A program made the translations under genes and the position numbers. This document shows positions 17,218 through 25,235 of a stretch of DNA of 64,000 bases, piece by piece. This stretch comes from GCA-003244245 sp050699815 (GTDB lineage: Bacteria > Actinomycetota > Actinomycetes > Mycobacteriales > Pseudonocardiaceae): positions 30,424-94,423 of the forward strand of contig JBOHFT010000001.1 in assembly GCA_050699815.1 (NCBI GenBank), read 5' to 3'. The notes under the pieces were generated by a model that ran no database searches, was not told the origin of the DNA, and was given only the letters and a program-made list of their open reading frames with translations. How positions within the stretch are numbered: the first letter of the stretch is position 1; the number at the start of each line of letters is the position of its first letter.

Positions 17218-20043
17218 TCAGTCGCATCCCAACGCCCGGTCTAGTTCTTTCCGAAGGGTAGCTTGAAAACTTGCCACGTGTTGCGGGCCCATCAGCGTGT
17301 AGTGCTCTCCTGCGACGTCGATATAACGGTTCGGACCGCGGGTGAAGTTGTCCCACTCCCTGAGCTGGTCCTTCAGCCAGGATTCTTTCGTACCATGGAG
17401 TGGAATGGCGTAGAATACACTGACCGATTTCACGGTGCCCGAGGGTTCATAAGTGCGGCCGAGCTCCACCATCGACTGCGCGAGGTCCACCCATGCGGCG
17501 AATTTGGCAACATTGAGATCCAGCTCGGCAAGGCGTGCTTGTGAAGCCATACTGACGAGGTGCTCACACGTTTCATCCTTGGACAGGTTCTCGTTTCGCA
17601 GCAGTTTCGGCAGTTTCACCATCTGGTCTTTGGTGACCAGTGACAAGAAGAACGCCAGGTTCACCGCGCCCTCGACGAAGTCAAGTTCATGCATGCGGCT
17701 CTGTATATGCGGCGGAAGATTGAAGATTCCCACGAACTCGACGCGCTCGCCGGCCGCCTCGAGAGCCTTGGCGATCTCAAACGCGACGACACCGCCGTAG
17801 GAATAACCTGCGACCGCGTACGGCCCATTTGGCTGCTTGCTGCGAATGGCCTGCACATAGCACTGTACCATCTCGTCGAAGGTGCGGAAGTAATCTTCGT
17901 TGGCGCCAAAACCACGGGCCCGCAATGCATAGAAAGGCCGTTCGTTGAGGAAGTATTTGGCAAGGTTAACAAAGACCAGGACTTCACCGACACCGGGATG
18001 GACGCAAAACAGTGGTGTCTTGGTGCCGGTCTGTTGAAGTGGTACAAGAGGGTCGTAGCAGGGGGATTCTTGACCGAGCGCGGCGAGCACGCCAGCCAGC
18101 TGTCGTACGGTGGGTGCCCGCAGTAGCGCGACGACGGGCAGGTCAACGATACTGAAACGGGATTCGACCTCCTTCTTCAGTCGCAGTATTTCCAGAGATG
18201 TCCCCCCGAGGTCGAAGAAGCTGGCAGTGGCGCTCACCGCCGCCGGCTCCAGGTCAAACATCCCGGCGTAAATCTCGGCCAGCGACACCTCGGCGGAGCC
18301 ATTGGGCGCACTGTACCCGCCGATCTGACGCAGCGTCAGATCGGCCACTGATTGAACACAATCAGCGAAATCGCCTGCCTCGAGTCTTCTGCGCAGCACG
18401 GATCTCTGGATCTTCCCGAGGCTGGTCTTAGGTATTTCGGACTTGGGCAGCGGCAAGATGAGGGCTGGCCGGAATCCCCAATGCATCACCACGGTACTAC
18501 GGATCGCAACAAGTAATCGATGCAAGTCGGCTTCACCTTCGAAACTGGGGCTGGGAACGACAGTGATGACCAGCTCCTCGGTGTCGCTGCCGACGGGTCG
18601 GGTGGGAAAGGCCGCGACATAGGACTTCTCCACGCCGTCAAGCTGCTCAAGGGCGGTCTCGATGTCGTGGCTGAAGTAGTTGACTCCATTGACGATGATA
18701 CTGTCCTTGCTTCGCCCCGTGAGGGTGAGCCGCCCATTGTCAAGGAAACCTCGATCACCGGTACGGAACCAACCGTCAGCCGTGAACGCGTCCGCGGTTG
18801 CCCGGTAGTTGTTGAAGTAACCGCTCGTGACCATAGGTCCACGCAGCTGGACCTCACCAGTCCGATGGTCCGTCAGTGGCACGCCGTTGCCACCGACGAT
18901 GCGGATCTCCAAGCCGTCTACCGGCAGCCCTACCGAGGCGAATTCTCCTTCTGATTCGGTGTCAGGAAACTCCCGCGAAAAGATGCTTCCAGCGCAAGTC
19001 TCAGTCATTCCGAACGCCGGAACAATCACGTTTTGGCGCAGCCCGAAATCCTTGAGAAGTTCAAGGTAGCGCCGTGCTGTTGCGCACACAACGGCTTCGC
19101 CGCCTGAGATGATGTACCGGACTGACCCGAGGTCCACCGAGAAACCATCCGGCTGTTCATCGAGCGCCGCGTTGATCTGACCGAGCAGGAAGTTCGGCGT
19201 GAATGTGAGACCGACCTGGTAAGCCTCGATCAGCCGAAGAAAACGGAGGGGCTCGGTGAGGATGACCTCAGGTTTGATCTGGACCTGCGTTGCTCCGATC
19301 GCCAGCGGCAACAGATGTCCCTCGATTGCGGCGATGTGGTCGAAAGATATCCAGTTCATCGTTTTCTCGCCGAAAGCAAGTTCTAGCCGATCGGTCTTGC
19401 CGGCCAAGGCGGAGAGGAGGTTGCCGTGGCTAAGCATCACAGCCTTGGAGTTTCCGGTAGAGCCAGACGTGAGCATGAGTAGGGCCAGATCGCTCAGGTA
19501 GGCATCGTGAATGCGTGACTCAGGTTCGCTGTCCGATAGCTCGTCAAAAATCGTTACCTTCGCATGCTCGAAGGTAGGCATCTCGGCATTGATGTCGGTC
19601 GTGGTCAGCCACAGGGGGCTGTCCAGTACGTCGTTGACGTGTCTGAGTTGGGCGGCCCAGCGAGTTGTGTCGACCCTTATGGGTAACAGCGGGCAGGGTA
19701 CGTAGCCGCCGAGCACGCAAGCCCAAAAAGCAGGTATGAACTCGGTGGATCGTTCCAGCAGGAGCACGATATTCGTCCCGGTCGGCAGCTTTCGTGCGCG
19801 CAGTCCGCCCAACACTCGGCGGGCCAAGTCCAAGACCGACCCGTAGTCCTGGAAAACGGAATCGCCGATCACGTCGCCGTCCAGGTAGTGAACACCGGCG
19901 TTCGGCGCAATGTCGGCGGCATGGAAGAGTAGATCGGCTATGCTCTTAAACTCGCCTATCCGTTTCGACCAGGTGATGTCCGTGTCAGCGGCGAGTTCGC
20001 CGAATTTCTGCACGTGACTCTGCTGCGCCGTAGAAGTATCCAT
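17218..20043 (-). CDS. NRPS-like A-T-TE synthetase (no condensation domain)
   Basis: 941-residue three-domain enzyme. The adenylation domain (~1-570) shows LMLTSGSTGNSKAVMLSHGN (P-loop), FGMTETCAG, WFRTGDRG, GRSKDSIIVNG and KTSLGKIQRS. The carrier domain has FFDLGGTSLEIL with the phosphopantetheine Ser616. The thioesterase (~680-941) has GYSYGG with Ser748 and a GEHYT His914. There is no condensation domain. This A-T-TE layout is that of atromentin, polyporic acid and ralfuranone synthetases, which dimerise arylpyruvates through TE-catalysed carbon-carbon or ester bond formation. The open frame extends to 20505, but the ATG at 20043 has AGGAG at the right distance and matches a normal A-domain start. 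It follows the halogenase gene by 142 bp. Confidence 0.9.
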   Translation of the reverse strand: MDTSTAQQSHVQKFGELAADTDITWSKRIGEFKSIADLLFHAADIAPNAGVHYLDGDVIGDSVFQDYGSVLDLARRVLGGLRARKLPTGTNIVLLLERSTEFIPAFWACVLGGYVPCPLLPIRVDTTRWAAQLRHVNDVLDSPLWLTTTDINAEMPTFEHAKVTIFDELSDSEPESRIHDAYLSDLALLMLTSGSTGNSKAVMLSHGNLLSALAGKTDRLELAFGEKTMNWISFDHIAAIEGHLLPLAIGATQVQIKPEVILTEPLRFLRLIEAYQVGLTFTPNFLLGQINAALDEQPDGFSVDLGSVRYIISGGEAVVCATARRYLELLKDFGLRQNVIVPAFGMTETCAGSIFSREFPDTESEGEFASVGLPVDGLEIRIVGGNGVPLTDHRTGEVQLRGPMVTSGYFNNYRATADAFTADGWFRTGDRGFLDNGRLTLTGRSKDSIIVNGVNYFSHDIETALEQLDGVEKSYVAAFPTRPVGSDTEELVITVVPSPSFEGEADLHRLLVAIRSTVVMHWGFRPALILPLPKSEIPKTSLGKIQRSVLRRRLEAGDFADCVQSVADLTLRQIGGYSAPNGSAEVSLAEIYAGMFDLEPAAVSATASFFDLGGTSLEILRLKKEVESRFSIVDLPVVALLRAPTVRQLAGVLAALGQESPCYDPLVPLQQTGTKTPLFCVHPGVGEVLVFVNLAKYFLNERPFYALRARGFGANEDYFRTFDEMVQCYVQAIRSKQPNGPYAVAGYSYGGVVAFEIAKALEAAGERVEFVGIFNLPPHIQSRMHELDFVEGAVNLAFFLSLVTKDQMVKLPKLLRNENLSKDETCEHLVSMASQARLAELDLNVAKFAAWVDLAQSMVELGRTYEPSGTVKSVSVFYAIPLHGTKESWLKDQLREWDNFTRGPNRYIDVAGEHYTLMGPQHVASFQATLRKELDRALGCD

Positions 20044-20185
20044 TGATTCTCCTAGAGGAGTTTGTGAACTGCCGGCCGGGACGTGTCCATTCATTGGTCT
20101 GGCTGAGCTGGGGTGTTTATGACCCGTCCATCGCGGACACGATCCTCTGCCCGCGCCACGGCCCATGTGCTGGGGCGTGATTCGG

Positions 20186-21442
20186 CTAAACGGCAGGAGA
20201 TAAGTTAACAAAAGCGTCGGGGACGGAATCCATGACCGGGCACCTGATCTGGACGCCGGAGATGAGGATAATGAAGTCATCACGAGCCTTGAAGTGCTCA
20301 TTCGGGTCGACCAGTTTGCGAGCCTTTTCGAAGTACTCCACAACTTTCCTGCTCGGGTCGTAGAAGAAACGCACAAACGAGACCACGTTGTTGAGGAAAG
20401 CGCGGTATCCGTCCTCGTACGATTGACGAATCGAGGCATCCAGGTCCGGCTTGTCGAGAATTTGGTTGATAGCGCTCGCTGCTGACGAGGCACTTGCCAT
20501 GGCAAGCACGACGCCAGTGGAGAACAACGGGTCGATGAACGCCGCCGCGTCGCCGACCTGTACGAAGCCGGGACCGCTCATCCGTTCGCAGGTATAGGAC
20601 CAGTCCTTGGCCGTGCGAACCTGGGACACCTCAACGGCACCGGTCAACAGGCGCTTGATCTCCTGTGACTCGTCGATGCGCTGGTAGAGCATTGCTGCGG
20701 GCTTCACGCCGGATGCGGCGTACTCCTTGATTGGCGCGACGTACCCGACGCTGCATGTATTGTCGCTGAATGGGATCAGCCAGAACCAGCCTGGTGGCCT
20801 GTTTTCGATCACAACGTTGCCGGCCTTCTGCCCGGGATAGCGGATACCGCCTTGGAAGTATGTCCAGGCGGCCAGATTCTTCAGGTCTGAGTGCCAGCTG
20901 ACTGTGTCGAAGCGCCGACCCATGAGCTTGGCTTGACCGGAGGCATCAACGATGAACGGAGCGTGAACGTCGATCACGTCATCGGAGTGAACCGGGCTGT
21001 AGCGTACACCTGTGCAGCGGTCGCCCTCGAACAGGGCCTCGCGGACGTTCGCTTCCTCGATCACAGTTGTGCCCAGCCGTCGCGTATGAGTCAGCAGCAA
21101 GTTGTCGAACTCGGCCCGCTTGACCTCATAGGCGTAGTGGTACGGAGCCCCATCAACCTCATCGAAACGAACGTCCCACGGTTCTGGGTTTGCCCCCCAG
21201 AGCAGCGATACTCCATACTTCCTGATCGCACCAAGTTCCTCCAAGACCTGAGTGGCGCCGAGTTGCTCGATGACCGGCATGATGCCCGGAAGGAGGGATT
21301 CGCCAATGTGGTATCGGGGAAATTTCTCCTTCTCTAGCAAGAGTACGCGTCGTCCCCATTTGGACAAGAGCCCCGACACTGTGCTGCCGGCGGGGCCTCC
21401 GCCAACGACGATGACATCATATTGATCACGTTGATCATGCAC
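20186..21442 (-). CDS. Flavin-dependent halogenase-like FAD monooxygenase
   Basis: 418-residue flavoprotein. The FAD motif VVGGGPAGS sits at residues 12-20, then KFPRYHIGESLLPG, a conserved Lys in IRKYGVSLLWG (Lys75), the WxWxIP halogenase signature as GWFWLIPFSD (219-224), and GDAAAFIDPLFSTGV for the second FAD contact. This fits the halogenase class acting on phenolic or carrier-bound substrates (CndH/ChlB4-like) more than free-tryptophan halogenases. The GTG at 21442 has TAGGAGG 7 bases upstream; the partial second copy uses the same context. First gene of the minus-strand operon. It could instead be a non-halogenating oxygenase, since these families overlap. Confidence 0.85.
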   Translation of the reverse strand: MHDQRDQYDVIVVGGGPAGSTVSGLLSKWGRRVLLLEKEKFPRYHIGESLLPGIMPVIEQLGATQVLEELGAIRKYGVSLLWGANPEPWDVRFDEVDGAPYHYAYEVKRAEFDNLLLTHTRRLGTTVIEEANVREALFEGDRCTGVRYSPVHSDDVIDVHAPFIVDASGQAKLMGRRFDTVSWHSDLKNLAAWTYFQGGIRYPGQKAGNVVIENRPPGWFWLIPFSDNTCSVGYVAPIKEYAASGVKPAAMLYQRIDESQEIKRLLTGAVEVSQVRTAKDWSYTCERMSGPGFVQVGDAAAFIDPLFSTGVVLAMASASSAASAINQILDKPDLDASIRQSYEDGYRAFLNNVVSFVRFFYDPSRKVVEYFEKARKLVDPNEHFKARDDFIILISGVQIRCPVMDSVPDAFVNLSPAV

Positions 21443-22093
21443 TGAGTGGCCTCCTATTTTTTCTTTTTCCCCTGCGCACCACCCCCGACATTCGGTCGGT
21501 GGTTGTCGGTTGTCGTTGCGCCCGCTGGTGGTAGTGGTAAGAGCACCGGTGGCCCGGTTGGTTGCCACTCTTAATCTGACGCCATCCCCGGGTGCCTGTC
21601 AACGACCCGCACGACATCTTCGGGTCGATTCCAGCGCAGTGCCAGGGGATAGTGTGCACGCTTCCGGGGTTCGGTCAGATCCCCCAGCAGCTTGCGACCT
21701 TCCAAATAAGGGTTGCTGTCCCCTCAGGTAGGGGGCGCTAGAGGTTGCCAGCACTGTACGCTGCTGGATGACCGGGGACAGGTTCGTGGGAGCGAGCGGG
21801 AGAAAGCGCACTAGATGCGCAGGTGGGGGACAGGAAGACGTGCGTCGGAGCTGGTGAAGTGCCGAAACGGTGGCATGCCGACAGGCCACGTCGTACCCAC
21901 ATCTGGCCGCCGAGACCGACAGGTCGATATTCCGGCTAGCGTTTACGCGACGTCGCCAGCCACGATGCACGAGCGCTACGAACGCGCGGGACCGCTCGGC
22001 CGATCCGGCCGCGGCGTGCCGTCGGGGCTGAAATCGTTAAGCGCCAGGCTGATGCCGGCCGCGCCGCCCGCCCTTCAGTGGCCCGGTCCGACT
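21443..22093. other. Divergent intergenic region (about 650 bp), no gene
   Basis: Lies between the divergent halogenase operon (-) and YceI (+). No convincing protein is encoded. The first ~340 bases (to ~21780) are copied in degraded form at 24739-25030, so they travelled with the operon and probably hold its promoter. The rest leads to the YceI promoter. Confidence 0.6.
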
Positions 22094-22139
22094 TTGCTGA
22101 CGCGACAGCATCAGGCATATAATGTTGACGTGTCAGCAA
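22094..22139 (+). promoter_or_regulatory. YceI promoter with flanking dyads (candidate MarR operator)
   Basis: A perfect TATAAT at 22118-22123 is preceded at 18 bp by TTGCTG (22094-22099). Inverted half-sites ttgctgac (22094-22101) and gtcagcaa (22132-22139) bracket the -10, and each side is itself partly palindromic (tgctg-acgcga-cagca on the left). Such symmetry across the promoter suits autorepression by the MarR-type regulator two genes downstream; binding is inferred. Confidence 0.65.
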
Positions 22140-22175
22140 CTCGCTGGCTCGACACCACCCGAAGGAGCACTCACC

Positions 22176-22754
22176 GTGTCCAGCCCTGCGGCCGATTCGG
22201 CCGCCAGTACCACGCTCGATGACCTGTCGGGCCACTACGACCTCGACGTCGTGCACAGCCGCCTCGGATTCGTCGCACGCCACGCCATGGTTACCAAGGT
22301 GCGAGGATCCTTCGCTGAGTTCGCCGGGTCCTTCGATCTCGACGCGTCGAACTGGCCCGCATCCACCGCGCAGGTCACCATCCAGGTATCCAGCGTCGAC
22401 ACCGGCAACGAGCAGCGCAACGGGCATCTGCGCACCAGCGACTTCTTCGACGCCCCGAACTACCCGCAGATCATCTTCACCAGCACCCGGGTCGAGCAGA
22501 CCGCCGAGGACACCTTCGCGGTCACCGGCGACCTGACGATCAAAGGCACCACCAGGCCCGTCACCATCAACTTCGGCTACACCGGCCAGGCGCTCGACCC
22601 CTACGGCAACACCCGAGCCGGCTTCGAGGGCAGCTCCACCATCGACCGCACCGACTTCGGCATCACCTTCAACTCCACCTTGGACACCGGCGGTGTGCTG
22701 GTGTCGAACAAGATCACCCTCGAGCTCGACATCTCCGCGATCAAGGCTAAGTGA
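22176..22754 (+). CDS. YceI family protein
   Basis: 192-residue YceI-type protein, a lipocalin-like beta barrel that binds long-chain or isoprenoid-quinone-like lipids. Signatures: GHYDLDVVHSRLGFVARHAM, VSSVDTGNEQRNGHLRTSDF, YPQIIFTSTRVE and GDLTIKGTTRPVTI. AAGGAG 8 bases before the GTG at 22176 decides the start over the ATG at 22122, which overlaps the -10. No signal peptide, so cytoplasmic. It heads a two-gene unit with a MarR regulator, a common actinobacterial pairing, placed between the two copies of the biosynthetic operon. A role in handling a quinone product is a hypothesis only. Confidence 0.9.
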   Translation: MSSPAADSAASTTLDDLSGHYDLDVVHSRLGFVARHAMVTKVRGSFAEFAGSFDLDASNWPASTAQVTIQVSSVDTGNEQRNGHLRTSDFFDAPNYPQIIFTSTRVEQTAEDTFAVTGDLTIKGTTRPVTINFGYTGQALDPYGNTRAGFEGSSTIDRTDFGITFNSTLDTGGVLVSNKITLELDISAIKAK

Positions 22755-22769
22755 GCCACACAGCCGAGA

Positions 22770-22864
22770 ACCTGCCCGAGACCCGATAAGCAAGCGCAGC
22801 GGTGTCGGCTCAGTCAGCCCCGCCACGAGCGCACAACACCCAGCAAGCCCAGTCTCGGGCAGGT
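22770..22864. repeat. 13-bp inverted repeat spanning the YceI-MarR gap
   Basis: Perfect arms acctgcccgagac (22770-22782) and gtctcgggcaggt (22852-22864) separated by 69 bases, between the YceI stop and the MarR start. Could form a long-stem mRNA structure that separates expression of the two genes, or be paired operator half-sites. Confidence 0.75.
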
Positions 22865-22914
22865 CCGGCTCAGCCCCGAAAACGGTGTTTCCCACCACCA
22901 GGAGGTGTCCAGCA

Positions 22915-23403
22915 ATGGCCGAACCGCTGTGGCTGAACACCCGGGAACAACAAGCGTGGCGGGCATTCCTCGACGTACGCCGGGAGCTTCTGGCCGAGCT
23001 CAACCGCCAGCTCACCCGCGACGCGGGCCTCTCCGGAGCCGACTACGAGCTGCTCGCCCCGCTGTCCGAGGCATCCGACGGCCGAATGCGCCCAGTCGAC
23101 CTCGCTCGCCAGGTCGACTGGGACCGCAGCCGCCTCTCCCACCAGATCACCCGGATGCAGGAACGGGGACTCGTCCGCCGCGAAGAATGCTGCACAGACG
23201 CACGCGGCGCGTTCGTCGTCCTCACCGACCACGGCCGAAAGGTCATCGAATCAGCCGCACCCGGCCACGTCCGGAGCGTGCGACACTTCTTCCTCGACCT
23301 CCTGCAACCCGGCGAGATCGACACCCTCATCTCCATCTTCGACCGGGTCCTTAACCGACTGCGCCACGACGCCAGCCGCTGCCCTCACAAGGATCCTGCA
23401 TAG
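22915..23403 (+). CDS. MarR family transcriptional regulator
   Basis: 162-residue winged-helix regulator. The MarR core reads LSGADYELLAPLSEASDGRM, then LARQVDWDRSRLSHQITRMQ (recognition helix), ERGLVRREECCTDARGAFVV (wing) and LTDHGRKVIESAAPGHV. AGGAGG precedes the ATG at 22915. The adjacent Cys pair (EECCTD) in the wing is unusual and could make it redox- or quinone-sensitive, as in some MarR proteins that respond to electrophiles; this is inference. It probably represses the YceI promoter. Its 3' end abuts the truncated methyltransferase relic on the other strand. Confidence 0.9.
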   Translation: MAEPLWLNTREQQAWRAFLDVRRELLAELNRQLTRDAGLSGADYELLAPLSEASDGRMRPVDLARQVDWDRSRLSHQITRMQERGLVRREECCTDARGAFVVLTDHGRKVIESAAPGHVRSVRHFFLDLLQPGEIDTLISIFDRVLNRLRHDASRCPHKDPA

Positions 23404-23404
23404 C

Positions 23405-23611
23405 ATCCTCAACGAGCAACTTCAACGCAACCAGCGCATCGAAGAAATCCCGCGTGCTGCGATCATGTAGACCAAGTTTTACCCGAAGGGTCTCCGCAGC
23501 CAATGGTTGCACCGCCAGTTCGGTGAACACGCCGAGTTCCACCGCAACGAGGAGCACCTTCGCACTCCAGAAACCGAGCCCAAGCTGAAGAATCTGCTCC
23601 CGCGAGGTCAT
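23405..23611 (-). pseudogene. Truncated second copy of the methyltransferase domain
   Basis: Reads MTSREQILQLGLGFWSAKVL, ELGVFTELAVQPLAAETLRV and FFDALVALKLL, nearly the same as residues ~137-208 of the SnoaL-MT fusion, then stops matching at the MarR stop codon. The SAM-binding part is gone. Its ATG overlaps the stop of the SnoaL copy (ATGA), so here the two domains are separate genes. Confidence 0.85.
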
Positions 23612-24021
23612 CCCTGCCTCGTTGGCTCCCGCAGCAGTGCTCGAACAGCAGCCGTGTCGTGGTAGTCCTCGAAGTGAGTGGCTTTCCCATCGGCCAGCCG
23701 CCAGGAGTGGACAAACCGTACCTTGCAGACCTGTCCACTGTGTGCGACCCGCATGTGGTGCACTCCGATCACCATCACACGGTCACCTGATTCCACAAAC
23801 TCTTCGTGTGTTGACCGAAACTCACTGAAAACTCCACGAGCCCGTTTCATAAAATCACGAACCTGGTCCAGCCCTTTCTCGGTTCCGCCAAGTCCATAGT
23901 CGTTCATCCCATCGGGATGGGTCCACTCGATATCCGGAGAGAACAGTTCCAACGCTGCGTCGATGTCACCGCGGGCGAACGCGGCATATGACGCCTGGAT
24001 GATCGCACTGTAGGTGCGCAT
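23608..24021 (-). CDS. SnoaL-like protein (second copy, stand-alone)
   Basis: 137-residue intact SnoaL/NTF2-like protein, closely similar to the N-terminal domain of the fusion (ASYAAFARGDIDAALELFSP, EWTHPDGMNDYGLGG, GDRVMVIGVHHMRVAHSGQ, FVHSWRLADGKATHFEDYHD). ATG at 24021 after AGAAAGGAAC. A two-base difference relative to the fusion near 23625 gives it its own stop, overlapping the next ATG. At typical family length it could still be functional even though its neighbours are decayed. Confidence 0.75.
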   Translation of the reverse strand: MRTYSAIIQASYAAFARGDIDAALELFSPDIEWTHPDGMNDYGLGGTEKGLDQVRDFMKRARGVFSEFRSTHEEFVESGDRVMVIGVHHMRVAHSGQVCKVRFVHSWRLADGKATHFEDYHDTAAVRALLREPTRQG

Positions 24022-24087
24022 GATGTTCCTTTCTGTGGAAGGACCGATCCGAAGGCAGGCCAACGGTGACTGTCCAACGACGTCACC

Positions 24088-24117
24088 GAACAGGAACGCT
24101 TCAACGCGCCGGCAGTG
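24088..24117 (-). pseudogene. 30-bp SDR gene remnant
   Basis: Thirty bases identical but for one to 16816-16845 inside the SDR gene. It follows the second SnoaL copy in the same order as in the first operon, so it marks where the SDR gene used to be; the rest is deleted. Confidence 0.75.
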
Positions 24118-24251
24118 GCGGGAGGGATGCGGTCGTTCACCGCGATCGTCGCCGATGCTCCCGCCGAGCTGATGGCCGAGTTGTTTGTACGGCCGGTGTG
24201 GCTGACCGGTAAGGTGCCCGTCGACGTGCACGATCTGGCGGGTGGTCACTA

Positions 24252-25030
24252 CCGGTCGGGACGTGTCCATTCACTGGCCTGGTTGAGTTGGGCGTTTGTG
24301 GCCCATCCACCGCGGGCATGATCTCCCGCTGCCTCCACCAAGACCCATGCGCTGGGGCGTGATTCATCGACTAAGCGACAGGAGATGGCATAACAGGAAC
24401 GTCGGTCGGGGATGGGGTCCATGATCGGGCGCATCGCGTAGATGAGGGTAACGAAGTCCTCACGAGCTTTCAAGTGCTCCATCGGGTCCGCGAAGCGCCG
24501 AGCCATGATCTTGGCCTGACCGGAGGCATCAACGTTCCTCCAAGACCTGGGCGGTGCCGAGCTCATCAATGGCCGTCAGAACACCCGGAACGAGGGACTC
24601 GTCAATGTCGTATCGGGGAAATTTCTCCTTCTCTTTCGCTGGCAAGAGTGCGCGTCGTCCCCATTTGGACAGGAGTCCCGACACTGTGCTGCCGGCGGGG
24701 CCTCCGCCGCTGACGATGGCATTATGCTGATCACTCACTGATGGCCTCCTACTTTATTCTTTACCACTTGCCGCCCCGACATTCGGTCGGTGGTCATCGT
24801 TACGCCCGCTGGTAAGAGCACCGGTGGCCCGGTTGGCGGCTGCTCTTAATCTGACGTCGCCCCCGGGTGCCTGTCAACGACCCGCAAGACATCTCCGGGT
24901 CGACGCGAGCTCAGTACCAGGGGACAGCGTGCACGCTTCCTGGATTCGGTTGGATCGGCAGCAGCCTTGCCGCCCCCCAGTAGGGGTTGCTGTCCCGAAA
25001 GCAGGGGCCGTTAGGGGTTATCGGCACTGT
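24252..25030 (-). pseudogene. Degraded second copy of the halogenase gene and its upstream region
   Basis: Tracks 20074-21780 with gaps: the spacer before the A-T-TE gene (from ~24252), the halogenase 3' end (~24356-24490), a short middle piece around ~24490-24535 (AKIMARRF, like 20909-20955), then the 5' end with the FAD motif (SGGGPAGSTVSGLLSKWGRR) starting at GTG 24738, and finally the upstream region to ~25030. Large internal deletions remove the halogenase core. No trace of the A-T-TE gene remains between 24118 and 24252; that 135-bp stretch is unrelated. Confidence 0.85.
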
Positions 25031-25235
25031 GCGTTGTGGATGACCAGGGGCGGGTTGCGTGGGCTGCGGACTTCTGCGAGGGTGGGGCGGATGACGTGGT
25101 CGCGGAGGGCCAGCAGGGCGGCGATAGTGCGGGTGGCAGGACTTCCCGATGGCTGGCCTCGCCACTATCGTGTCACCGGGGTGACAATCCGGCAAGTATT
25201 CGGTGCAGTCGCGCGTAATGATTACGGGGGTCACG

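Noticed and set aside
25031..25200. Possible transposase tail on the minus strand (TIAALLALRDHVIRPTLAEV)
   Set aside because: Reads like the end of a protein often seen near insertion sequences, but it is too short and too uncertain to annotate as an element.
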